NCBI GenBank assembly: GCA_011037195.1
Contig: JAAEAF010003568.1
Span: 1-64,000, forward strand
Direction of reading: 5' to 3'
Origin: Triatoma infestans
Lineage: Eukaryota; Arthropoda; Insecta; Hemiptera; Reduviidae
Length of the DNA: 64,000 nt
Below, piece after piece: positions 54,390 through 64,000 of this stretch (position 1 is the stretch's first letter; the number at the start of each line of letters is the position of its first letter). The position numbers and the translations under genes were made by a program. The notes below the pieces were generated by a model that saw only the letters and a list, made by a program, of their open reading frames with translations, was not told the DNA's origin and made no database searches.

Positions 54390-54790
54390 GTGTATAAGAC
54401 CTTTTACACTGTTGGTTTTCATGCTAATTAGAATATAAATAATTAATACCAACGTGGGCTTCCACCCTCCGCTTTCTTCTCAGAGACTGGTCTCTTGTAG
54501 ATTGCGTTACTATTTATTCTACCGTATACTACATTTATAACAAACAGAAAAAGTTAAATAAAAAAAGACAATTTTTGTGGCGCTTTTTTAATAATGCAAC
54601 TTTAAACAATGTATCTTTAACTAATAAAATTAAAAAAAAAAGAATTTGATATATTGCTAATTCATTCCATGGGGGGTTTTCAATTTTGGCAATTGATTTA
54701 ATAAAAAGTTGAAGTTAATATTCTTTATTTTTTTTTTAAAAAAACTTTTAAGCTTTATGTAAAATTATTGAAAATAAAAAAAGTTTTGAA
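54390..54790. other. AT-rich spacer
   Basis: No recognised feature. Confidence 0.4.
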
Positions 54791-54794
54791 CTTA

Positions 54795-55125
54795 TACAAA
54801 GTAACGCTACTGATGATTAATGGGTTTCAGTTTTTTCCTGATATCTATACGTTTCGTTACTAAATTAACTGTGTGTCAAAATTCCAAATAATTTTGTAAC
54901 GAATTATATGGATCGATTGATGGATTGTTAAAAGTACCTAAAAGGAATATCAATGTAAGGTTTCTACGATATTTCTTTTTTGTTGCATTTTGTTCACACA
55001 CACATTTATATAATACGTATATAGACGACCATTCGCCAAAAAGTGTCTTTTATTTTCAGGGATCTGAAAACTCAATTTCGAGAATTTGGCACAATCGCAA
55101 TTGTTACTCTTATAATGATTGATAA
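54795..55125 (-). repeat. Family A fragment, diverged
   Basis: Landmarks in inverse order: AAGGAATATCAATGTAAGG, TTTTGTTCACACACACA, GACCATTCGCCAAAAAGTG, CAGGGATCTGAAAACTC, ATTTGGCACAATCGCAAT. Confidence 0.55.
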
Positions 55126-55142
55126 TGTAATACTCAAAATAG

Positions 55143-55320
55143 GCAGGCGCCACAATAGCTGAGCGGTTAAAAGAGGCGTGGATCGCTAAGCAAAGGTGTA
55201 TTAATATGGGTTATTAGTAAAATATGTTTGCTACCCGCCTCTCCATCCGATTGGTATGGTGAACGCAAATGCCTGGCTGAAAAAAATCATTAAAAAGACA
55301 TTACTTTACTTTACTCAATA
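55143..55320 (+). mobile_element. tRNA-like SINE, third family
   Basis: CACAATAGCTGAGCGGTTAA has an A box of the Leu/Ser type. The expected B box is not clear. The unit ends in a run of TTACTTTACTTTAC repeats, a simple-repeat tail typical of a SINE. Confidence 0.45.
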
Positions 55321-55324
55321 TAGG

Positions 55325-56420
55325 TAGAAAATTTTCAGAAAAAAGTTTTAAGTTCACTCTTAAAAATATATCCTAAACTTGAGAAAAAGCACTTTATGCT
55401 AATTAACAACGATTAAGTTAGTTTAGTTTAACTTTTGTTCTAACTTTTTCAAAGTTTTACTAACTTCATTGAAACCTAAGTATCAAACATTTCTTGGTAT
55501 AAATTAATTTTTTAATTACAATTATTTTTTTTTTAATATTTTGTAATTATATGCTGAAACTTTATTGATTAAATAAAGAGCTTCACTTGAGGTTTTTACA
55601 TTGCTAAAAATAAGTGCAAGTTCTGCCCAATATTCTATCTAAAATTTGAGGTTTCACATGAGTAGGTGAAAAACAAGTGGCTTCTTTGTGGGTTCCTAGC
55701 AGTTTGAAATTTGCCTCAAAGAAATTGACTAGCAGGTTTTATTCCAGCCGGCTACCCACCATGACCAAAAAAAAAAAGGTTGCTCTTTTGATTCTCAATT
55801 TCCAACCGAGTTGACTTATTACAGAGAATTTTGGACTCTCATAAATAGAAACTCAGGGACCGCCCGAACAGTGTGTGTGTGTGGGGGGGGGATGGAAACT
55901 AAAAAAAACCGTTTCAGACGATTGAAGGTGCATTCACCCAGGACAATATAGACGCCATGAGAACATGTGAGAAATGTTACGATTTGGAGGATTTATTGTG
56001 TTTGATATTGTCCCGCCATAATCTTGGTGGAACACATGTTAAGGTGTGGTTTGGACCAGATTCGTTTGATTTAAATAACATTCCAAACAGAATGCAAGGG
56101 AAGAATATTTAACTATCGAGAAGCAATCCAAGTATAATTATGAGAATAAACGAAGAATAAATTGAGCAATGAAAATAAAGTAAAACTGGACAGAATTGTC
56201 TAGTCAGATTTCTACATATGTGAAATCTTATAGCGTAGATATAAGATGGGGTTCTTAGCTTCAAAACGTGGTCCCTCTGCATAAGTGACTGACACCATCA
56301 ATGATTTATTTGAAACAATGATCTCCTTTCTTGTTCTCTGGGCTATGCTATTGGTAAATAATCCACAGTAATTGGATCTCTAATCTGATTAATTTCAATT
56401 TTGATCATTTCTATTTTTCC
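55325..56420. other. Spacer
   Basis: A less AT-rich part at 55680-56060 contains a GTGTGTGTGTGG tract and a short G run. No family was recognised. Confidence 0.4.
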
Positions 56421-56424
56421 GAAT

Positions 56425-56518
56425 CCCCTGCGTGTCAGATATAGTGGTCTAATGGAATATTAACTTTGAGCTAACTTCGATTTTTCGTTTTTGAGATATT
56501 TTGTTAAAACATATACAT

Positions 56519-56549
<31 letters not shown>

Positions 56550-56665
56550 CACCATACCATACGCTAAATATACTGTTTTCGTATTCAGGAGACCCCAAAA
56601 CATGTATTTCCGGTAAAAACTCAATTTCCAAAATTTGACAGTATCGCAATATTTAAAATTATCAA
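56425..56665 (-). repeat. Family A fragment
   Basis: CTTCGATTTTTCGTTTTTGAG, a CA/TA microsatellite at 56510-56550, ACGCTAAATATAC, CAGGAGACCCCAAAACATG, TTTCCGGTAAAAACTCAATTTCC, TTTGACAGTATCGCAATA. Confidence 0.6.
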
Positions 56666-56989
56666 AATTCCGTTTCAAGAGTTTAGTTCCAGACTTTAAA
56701 AGTAAAATGAAAAAAAAAACAATATATAAAGTTCCAATTAAGAATAGTTATTGAAAATGTGGGTGGGTCCGCAATGCTGGATAACATTCGGAATTTTAAA
56801 GAAGTACTTTTTACACTTAATAGTTCAGGTATTGATCTGAGAGTGGTACTGAACGATAATGTAAAAATAATTTGCTCACAAGTTGAATATTGAACTGGTT
56901 AATTGGTTTTTAAATTATGTGAATATAAAAAATGTGGACTATGGTGCAAATACTTAGCATTTACTTTAATTCAAGTCATTTACTTCCTC

Positions 56990-57250
56990 TCTCTTTATAA
57001 CCTTCACTCTTTGTTATATAACCTTTATATTCCGTTGATGTTTAGGATTTGTTTTGAAATTCGTGCTTGTTTGCGCGTACTGCCGCTAGATGATGGGTTA
57101 ATGAATTGAATTATATTTATTAGTTTACTTCACTTGTGAGAAAAAGAGTAATGGCTTTATTTACTTGTGATTAAAACTATAATAAATTACACTCACTACT
57201 TTTATTTAATAGTTGCCACATGATTATACGGTAGTAGAAAAATATATTTT
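56990..57250 (+). repeat. Dispersed repeat D, copy 2
   Basis: Partner of 36330-36560. Both copies lie a few hundred bases from a family A copy. Confidence 0.5.
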
Positions 57251-57707
57251 CATGATTTTGGTTTGTATATTTGCTTTGTAAACGTAATAATAATATATAA
57301 GGTATTTATATATAAAAAATTGTTTATTTTGTTTGAGTGGAAGAACAAAGTTTATCGGCATATACCACCATATCAACTCTATATGTACTGCCCTATTACA
57401 CGAACTATTGCGGAAATGACAGATAAATTAAAAAAAAAAAAACAGTAGCCGTCCAGATTAACTGAAGCGGCACTATTATTGTGTTGTAACTTATATTACA
57501 TTATACAGCTGAAGTTCTTACTTGTAGTATGTATTGTGTATAATATTTATAGCTAGTGTTGTTAATTGATTTATGTAATTTATATTTTAATTTTTGTTTT
57601 GCTATTCCTGTTCATTTTTGTTACTATTGTATATTTAATTTTTTTCAATAAAAAAATATTTTTTTTTTTTTGTAATTAGCTGTCAACATTTATTTTTACT
57701 GAATATT
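57251..57707. other. AT-rich spacer
   Basis: No recognised feature. Confidence 0.4.
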
Positions 57708-58695
57708 TTTTTACTTTCTCTTACTCCTAATAAGAGGAAGTATTGTAATCGTGTCAAATTTTCGATATCGAGTTTTCACCGGAAATATCCATTTTGGGGT
57801 CCCCTGAGTCCAAAAAAGTGGTTTTTAGCAAATGGTCTGTGTGTGTGTGTGTGTTTATGTTTCTATGTATGTATGTATGTGAACAGCATAGCTCAAAAAC
57901 GAAAAACCATAGAAAGTTGAAACTTGATATTACGTTTAGGTATCACCATGAGATCTGACAGTACCGGAAGTACCACTTTACTAATTCGTGTTTTTTTTTT
58001 TTTTTTTTTTTTGCGATTTTCTCAAAAATAGATCCGACGATTTTTTTCAACTTTGTACATCAACTACATATACAAAGAGCTACCACTTTTATTTGAAACA
58101 TTTCTCTGGGAAAATTCATTTAAGGGCACTTTTGGGGGAGGGGTGGGGTTAGGTTTCCATTTAAACTGCTATTTCAGTTTATTAGACCTTTTTATTAGAC
58201 CTAAATTTCAATTTATATGTCATGTAATATGTTGCTCAAATTCCGAGTTTAAAAAAATCGGATAACCGGAAGTGCGTTAACTTTACCATTTTCTCTTTTT
58301 CGCAATTTTCTCAAAAATGGCTCCGACGATTTTCTTGAAACTTTCGTATACAAACTAAACATGCAAAAATCTACAACTTTTATTAAAAAAATTTCTCTGG
58401 GAAAGTTCATTTAAGGGTACTTTTAGGGGAGGGGTGGGGTTACAGCTTCTTCTAAAGTGCTATCACAGTTTATTATACAATTCTATTAGCCAAACAAAAT
58501 TAATTAGAAATAAAGAGATGGCCAATATTCCGAGTTTTAAGAAATTTAGTAAACCGGAAGTTCGCTTTTACTGGACAGTTTTTTTCTGTTTTCGACGAAT
58601 TTCGTTAAATTTGGTACACAAACTATGAAATTGTCAGTTATAATTTTGAGAACTGGAGTAAGAGAAAGATGTGGGAGTGTTTCACACCAGATTTT
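57708..58695 (+). repeat. Family A repeat, best complete copy
   Basis: Head ACTTTCTCTTACTCC at 57713-57727 with hairpin partner TAAGAGGAAGT. Then TTTTCACCGGAAATATCC, (TG)n at 57838-57856, GAACAGCATAGCTCAAAAACG and CCGGAAGTACCACTTTACT. Two internal modules about 286 bp apart follow (TTTTCTCAAAAATAG at 58019 and TTTTCTCAAAAATGG at 58306). Tail GGAGTAAGAGAAAG at 58655-58668 and TGTTTCACACCAG to 58690. Suitable as family reference. Confidence 0.8.
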
Positions 58696-58699
58696 TTTT

Positions 58700-59845
58700 C
58701 TTATTGGAAAGTGGTTTCTTTTCGCAGTGATTTAATAATACTTAGCCAGATTGAGCTACCTTTTCAGTTATTATCGTATAACGGGAATAGTTGCAGGTCA
58801 TTATGAATGATAATAGTTTATGTAGTCTCATTATGTATTCATTGTGAACACCAATTGTTCTGTATTTATATTGCCTTTGATTCAATACGGCCGCTGCTAA
58901 AATAATAATTTGATTATCAGATTTTCTGATATATAAGAATATTAGATTTTTTTTTTAAATTTATGGTTATTAAAATTTTTCAGAATAGCCGGCTAATACT
59001 ATTGAACATTTCAATCATTTTGTAATAAAGTCTGAATTATATTGTTGAATATGTATATTGTTGTTGTATATGGGTGTGCAATGCTAGATCTGAATTATGT
59101 ATATATAATCTAAGATATAATTAATCTTCATTAAAGGCACAGAATAGATAAAATAAACAATTAGAAGATAGTGTTACAAATGGCCGTTTACTGCTACAAA
59201 TAGAGTTTTGAGAGAGAGAGAGAGAGTGAGATTTTAACAATGAACAAATAAGCCGTTTCTCCCATGACTCCCACTCCATTCCCTGGTGGTAGCAGCTCTC
59301 CAGTTTGTGGAGGTAAACATTTTCCCCATGTTGCTGCTAACTTCAGCTAGCTTATTGGATAAACTGGCCTAGCTCAGCTTTGTTTACCGAGGATGTGCAA
59401 CAAAGTCAGCTACTCTCTTGGGGTTTTAGTTTTTCAGTATTCATGTTTATCTCTAACAAGTTTCCTTGTCCGTATAAAACTCTTTGTTATTTCACAAAAC
59501 ATTTATTTTTATATTTAAATGGAAGCTAAAACAATCTTCCTATTTTCTCGAAATTTCTTATATTGAAACATTTTTATTTCTGCAAATAGAAAACCTTATT
59601 ATGTGGGTATCAGAAAAAGAAATAACATTTCCTTTCTGTAGTGGGTTAGGAAGGCAGTGTTTATTACTTTAACAAAAAATAAGAATAAAAGTTAAATAAT
59701 ATTTTATTGTCAGACATTTACATATTTAAATGTTAAGTATACTAGATTTTCATCTTTACCACTTCACCAAATTCTCTATCACATAGTATGTATATAATTC
59801 ACAGTGTGGTGCTGGGAAAAATGACGAGGAAAAAACCCAGCTCTA
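58700..59845. other. Spacer with (GA)n
   Basis: (GA)n at 59209-59228. The part 59160-59420 has lower AT content and loosely resembles dispersed repeat C, not enough to assign. Confidence 0.35.
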
Positions 59846-59849
59846 TAGT

Positions 59850-60960
59850 AGTCTCTTTATTGATGTGGTGGGCATATTATATTTTTAATTCTCTTATGTT
59901 TAAAATGACAATTTCTATTGTAACATCCTATGTTTTTGTATGTTTTATTTTCACTATAAGCTGTACTAAGAAAGAAAGTTGTACATATTTCCTTTAACAA
60001 TTCTTTTATAAATTCTATTTTTGTGTCTTCGTGCAAAAGTTTAATTGGGGTGTATCTGGGAGCATCAATAGCAAACCTTAAAAACTTATTTTGCACCGTT
60101 TGCAATTTCTTCAGGTTGGTCTCACTCATTATACTCCAACATGGAGCAGCATAGGTCAGCACAGGTCTGACCAGAACCTTGTACAATAGTATCTTATTGC
60201 CAACACTCAGGTAGAATGTCTATTTAGGAGAGGGAACAGTTGGAGTATGAGAGCTTTGCTTCTTTGAACTATTGTGTTTATGTGTGAAGTAAATGTTAAT
60301 GATTTGTCCAATGTGACCCCCAAGTACTTGACAGTGGGGGCCCATTCTATTGGTCTGTTAGCTATAGTTATCTGTTATCTGTTAGTCGGTCGTCTTTTTG
60401 TGAAAAATATTGCTTGGGTTTTTTCTGTATTTATTTTAATTTTCCATTTATGGAAGTATTTTAATAGCTTAAGGAGATTCTGTGTCAGTCTATTAGTGAT
60501 TGTGTATTCACATACAAGGCTGTGTCGTCTGCGAAGAGGGACAACAAAACATTGTCTGTAACTGGTATGTCATTAAGGAAAATAGTGAAAAGTACCGGCC
60601 CAAGGACAGATCCCTGAGGAATTCCTGACACTAGTCCCCTTCTGTCAGATAGAATATCACCTACTTGAACCTGGAAGGTAACATTGTACTCTGTCAGCAA
60701 GGTAACATTGTACTAGACTCACAACATAAGCGGAAAACCGTAAGTTATCATTTTATAGAGAAGGCCTACATGCCATACGGTATCGAAGGCCTTCTCTATG
60801 TCCAGTAACAACATAGCGGTATATTTTCTTTCGTTGAACTTCTCGGTAATATTGTCAACCAGTCGAGCCAACTGCCCTGTGGCAGAATGACCGTTCCGGA
60901 AGCTAAACTGTTCATTGATGAGAATGTTGTTCTGGACTAAGTGCGTTTATTACTGTTATC
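59850..60960 (-). pseudogene. Jockey-like non-LTR reverse transcriptase relic
   Basis: Minus strand, in order: NGHSATGQLARLVDNITEKF (60850-60910), LLLDIEKAFDTVWH with the first catalytic aspartate region, GIPQGSVLGPVLFTIFLNDI, and FADDTALY with the catalytic FADD box (60500-60640). A KTQAIFF-like part and VKYLGVTLD (about 60310-60340) come next. The C-terminal VLVRPVLTYAAPCWSIMS with LQTVQNKFLRFAIDAPRY is at 60060-60186. All RT landmarks are in the right order, but stops and frame changes break the frame near 60480 and 60720. An old but complete RT outline without endonuclease or ORF1. Confidence 0.8.
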
Positions 60961-61565
60961 CACTTTGTATTAATTAGGTTTGGCAGATTTTTATTCTGGC
61001 CACTTATCTCAAAGAAATTGTGGTCAGAAGAAGTTGTCAGTAAATCAAAACGCTTCTATTCGATTTTTCGACCAAGTTGTATTTTTTTTTCAGGGTTATG
61101 TACTGTTTTATGTTATTATGAATACATTATACTAACAATTGTTTATATGTACTATAATTATACTGCTTATAACCATTACGCAACTACATTGTTACCAGTA
61201 TGATGTGAATATCGAAGTAACCACATACGAATAACACTATAGTCGCAAGATACACTTGATGAAGTACTTAATGAAAAAATACTTAAGAAGAGAAAAGAAT
61301 AATTTAAGAAATTTATTAAGAAAGAACTTTTAAGTTCTTAAGAAATACTTGAAGTTCTTATGAAGAGAAAAGAATAAAAGAAAGGATTGAGTGACTGGGC
61401 GAAGAATGATGATGTTGACTGGTAATGTAGATGGCCGTGTTGGCTAGTTAGATTGCGTAGTTTGATGAGCATGTGGCTAATTGCTTGTTATAGCAGTCGA
61501 TTAGCTATAGCTCGATGAAAACTCTCTCGCCTCTCAAAGTGCTTTGCAGAGAGCTGAATGAAGAT
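60961..61565. other. Spacer
   Basis: At 61265-61390 the words AAGAGAAAAGAATAA and TTAAGAAAT recur in a purine-rich imperfect repeat. Nothing else was recognised. Confidence 0.4.
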
Positions 61566-61569
61566 TTTT

Positions 61570-61710
61570 TTTTTTTTAGGGCGTCAACGTTGCCCGGAGT
61601 CTTTTTAGTTCATTGCCATTTACCGGGCAGTGAGCTATGTGGGTTCTAGACTGAAATAATCTAAGGGGGGAGCACTGCTAGATTGGAACCCGAGAAATTA
61701 GCCAGTGAAG
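61570..61710 (-). mobile_element. tRNA-derived SINE fragment
   Basis: T run, GGGCGTCAACGTTGCCCGGAG, CATTGCCATTTACCGGGCAGTGAGCT, and TGGAACCCGAGAAATTAG (B-box side). The A-box end is missing. Confidence 0.55.
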
Positions 61711-61944
61711 ACAATTGCTTGCTATCTGGAAGTAATGACTTCATTTAACTCTTGGAGAACGTTTGTTTTGTAGACGCCGCAATAGCAGAAGAGCTCTTGA
61801 TATTTGTTTCGCGATAGTCCATTTCCTGACTTCTCGGTTTGTTTGTTTAAGCTCTTCAGAGATGTTGGTTTAATCCTTGAAACTGCAAACGATTTTTGGT
61901 AATTCGGAGATTATAATGCATTCGTTTATAATGCGCGGTACAAG

Positions 61945-62160
61945 AAAAAGTGTAAGAACTTGTTGAAGGTATGCCTAGATTGATGATAGCACTAAAGCCG
62001 CTTGGTATCAACAATATGAGATCTCTGGCGTTTGTTATTGCTTTTTATGGGGAATTTCTTGTCTAGTGGACAGTTTATTTCATTTCATTCGCATAATGAA
62101 GTCATAAAATAGTTCATAGCCTTGCTGGAGATCCCAATCAAGAATCTAAAAGGCTGTTTT
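61945..62160 (+). repeat. Direct repeat E, copy 1
   Basis: Shares with 63005-63200 GTAAGAACTTGTTGAA-GTATGC, CTGATG-TAG, CCGCTTG, ATTTCTTG-C-AG-GG-CAGTTT, AGTCATAAA and CTGGAGATCCCA. Spacing is about 1.07 kb. The minus strand has a short protein-like stretch, not recognised. Confidence 0.6.
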
Positions 62161-62235
62161 TATTTGCTAACCAAAGAATTCTCAAAAACATACAGACATG
62201 GATTGATATTGATTTCTTATATGTAAAGTGGTTTA

Positions 62236-62264
62236 ATTCTTTCATTTTTCTGTTTCAGGTGAGT
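62236..62264 (+). promoter_or_regulatory. Candidate recursive splice site
   Basis: TTCTTTCATTTTTCTGTTTCAG ends at 62258 and GTGAGT follows directly. A strong acceptor and a strong donor abut, as in ratchet points. Same strand as 17521-17552. Confidence 0.35.
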
Positions 62265-63004
62265 GTGTAAATCAAATGTCTTTTTTAGACAATTCTTTTC
62301 AACATATAGTAAGTAAATATTTTTAAAACTACATGCCATTTAGGATATAATTTTAGGATAAAATTAACAAAATGCTCTGCCATTTTTAAATTATTTACAA
62401 GAAATTGATGTTGCTGCACATAAATAAACCTTTTTGTTCAAAAAGATCAAAAATCTTGAGAAATATTATTTTCCAATTTATTCATTGAATATAGGCTTCA
62501 GTTTGCGTGACAGATTTATATTTCCTTCCTTTCATGTGTACGACAGAATTATAATGGCGTTTACCCAACCATATCACATAGTTTTGTATAACCATCTTAG
62601 AACTATTTTCTAAATCTTTGATGTGGAACAACCATTCAAGGATTTTTAATTTCAACTTATTTACTTTTCCTTTCTAATTAAAAATTAAATTTTTCCAATC
62701 ATCTTAATTCACATAGGATATATTTATCAAATTGTTTTTGAAAAATGATAATTTGCTTATTAAGTAGAGTTAACTGCTTTGTTAATAGTAGTATTAATTG
62801 GTGCATTTTATAATAGGCATAGAAATTGCTTATAGATGATGGACGTTCTTCTAAGGAATCAAATGAAAATCTGTTTAAATTGTACTTCAAAATTTGGAAT
62901 TTGGAGATACATAACTAGTCACCATCATCTGATATACAAATTTATACTTTTTAATTACTCATGTTTAATGAGTTTGCGAAAAAAACATGTACTTCGTAGC
63001 CAGG
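62265..63004. other. AT-rich spacer
   Basis: No recognised feature. Confidence 0.4.
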
Positions 63005-63200
63005 CGTGAAGAGGGGTAAGAACTTGTTGAATGTATGCGTAAACTGATGCTAGAGCTCATAACCGCTTGTGGCGCTAGTAATGGCGAAATTCTTGACCAG
63101 AGGGCAGTTTTTCCTTTTCTTACACATAGTAAAGTCATAAACAGAAACAATAATGTCCTCATAAATTAGTTTATAGTCCTGTTGGAGATCCCAGGGTGAA
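63005..63200 (+). repeat. Direct repeat E, copy 2
   Basis: See copy 1 at 61945. Contains an extra ~35 bp (ACAGAAACAATAATGTCCTC region) relative to copy 1. Confidence 0.6.
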
Positions 63201-63379
63201 TGACAATAGTAATGCGTTATATGCAGATGATGATAACGTGTCTAAGGCTCAATCAGTTTCATGAATTTTAACAAGTTAATTTGATTGGTGCATAAACCTT
63301 CTAGAAAAGGTGCAAACATTGGATTGGCTCACCTTCTGTACCGGATATTATACTATATTCTTACAGTTAACATGCTGTC

Positions 63380-63720
63380 AGTTTTCTTTCTCTTACTAAG
63401 AGAAATAAAATCTTCAAAAATATTTTTAGCAAATAGGTTTTTTGGTTTTGTGAGTGTGTACAGTAGAGAGAATAGCTCTAAAAAGCAAAGGAACTCAAAA
63501 ATGAAAAATAGCGGAAAGTCCAAACTTGATTTTACGTTTGTGTATTCCCGGAAATGCAAGACAGAAAGCTTTCGGTTTAGAATTCGTTAAGTCGATATGC
63601 TGTTCATTAAATGATGTCTTTGTTTTCAGCTTTTACGATTTTCTCGAGCGATTTTTTTTTTTAATGGCTTGCTAGGAAAATTTATTTTTGTCGGCTATTT
63701 ATTTTTGTGGAGGAGCTACG
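63380..63720 (+). repeat. Family A fragment
   Basis: TTTCTCTTACTAAGAGAAATA, AAAATATTTTTAGCAAATAGG, TGTGAGTGTGTACAG, AAATAGCGGAAAGTCCAAACTTGA, GATTTTCTCGAGCG. Diverged. Confidence 0.5.
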
Positions 63721-63939
63721 CTACCTCTAGAACTGTCATTTCAGCATAATGTGCGGTTGATTACTTTATAAATATGAGGGCACCTTCATATTAGGACCGA
63801 TGTAAAATTGGTTAATTACAACCAGAGAGAATTGCAGTGGAAAAAAGACGTGTATTTTTCGCATTTGTTTTATGTCTTGGATATATTTTCATGAATAATC
63901 CTTATTTTCTATTTCGTTGACTCCCAAACTCCTTTAGAA

Positions 63940-64000
63940 GGCATAATTCTTTCAAATATGTATTTCCGGCGAAAACCCAACGAAAAATTGACACGATCGC
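63940..64000 (-). repeat. Family A fragment at the window edge
   Basis: CAAATATGTATTTCCGGCGAAAACCCAACGAAAAATTGACACGATCGC is the inverted head segment of the family. The copy continues outside the window. Confidence 0.5.

Overview
This window reads as non-coding, repeat-dense nuclear DNA from an animal, most likely an arthropod and probably an insect. I infer this from the element mix: Jockey-like non-LTR remnants, Tc1/mariner pseudogenes, Penelope-like elements, tRNA-derived SINEs and an LTR element with 4-bp target duplications. I cannot name the species. The DNA is strongly AT-rich with many poly-A/T runs and microsatellites. I found no intact host gene, rRNA, tRNA gene or CRISPR array. Almost every open reading frame above 100 codons, or with recognisable motifs, belongs to a transposable element.

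Layout. 1-9 kb: a Penelope-like (PLE) terminus with a hammerhead ribozyme fold, three copies of a very abundant ~1 kb repeat (called family A here), several SINEs and an inverted repeat. 10-17 kb: two non-LTR C-terminal fragments, a broken mariner transposase, more family A, and a SINE split by a ~900-bp insertion with a 14-bp target duplication. 18-20 kb: a PLE 3' part with a GIY-YIG endonuclease and a downstream hammerhead on the same strand. 21-27 kb: a second mariner relic and a Jockey-like RT relic. 28-42 kb: family A copies, a PLE terminus carrying a nested solo LTR, and several large inverted repeats centred on hairpin/GAAAC modules. 43.9-50.8 kb: an internally deleted non-LTR element with a ~390-bp tandem duplication, split by a 5.5-kb LTR retrotransposon that keeps gag and protease but has lost reverse transcriptase, RNase H and integrase. 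51-64 kb: a near-perfect 2 x 130-bp palindrome holding two hammerhead folds in opposite orientation, a solo LTR, more family A, and a Jockey-like RT relic on the minus strand.

The main results are: (i) five complete and one near-complete type I hammerhead folds in PLE-type repeats; (ii) family A, at least 16 copies or pieces, with 15-bp inverted ends, terminal hairpins, an internal CA/TG microsatellite and ~286-bp internal repeats, resembling a Helentron-associated (DINE-1-like) element; (iii) a Gag with a SAP-like N-terminus and a third zinc knuckle beyond an in-frame TGA; (iv) joined splice acceptor/donor sequences that could be recursive splice points if the window lies inside a long plus-strand intron.
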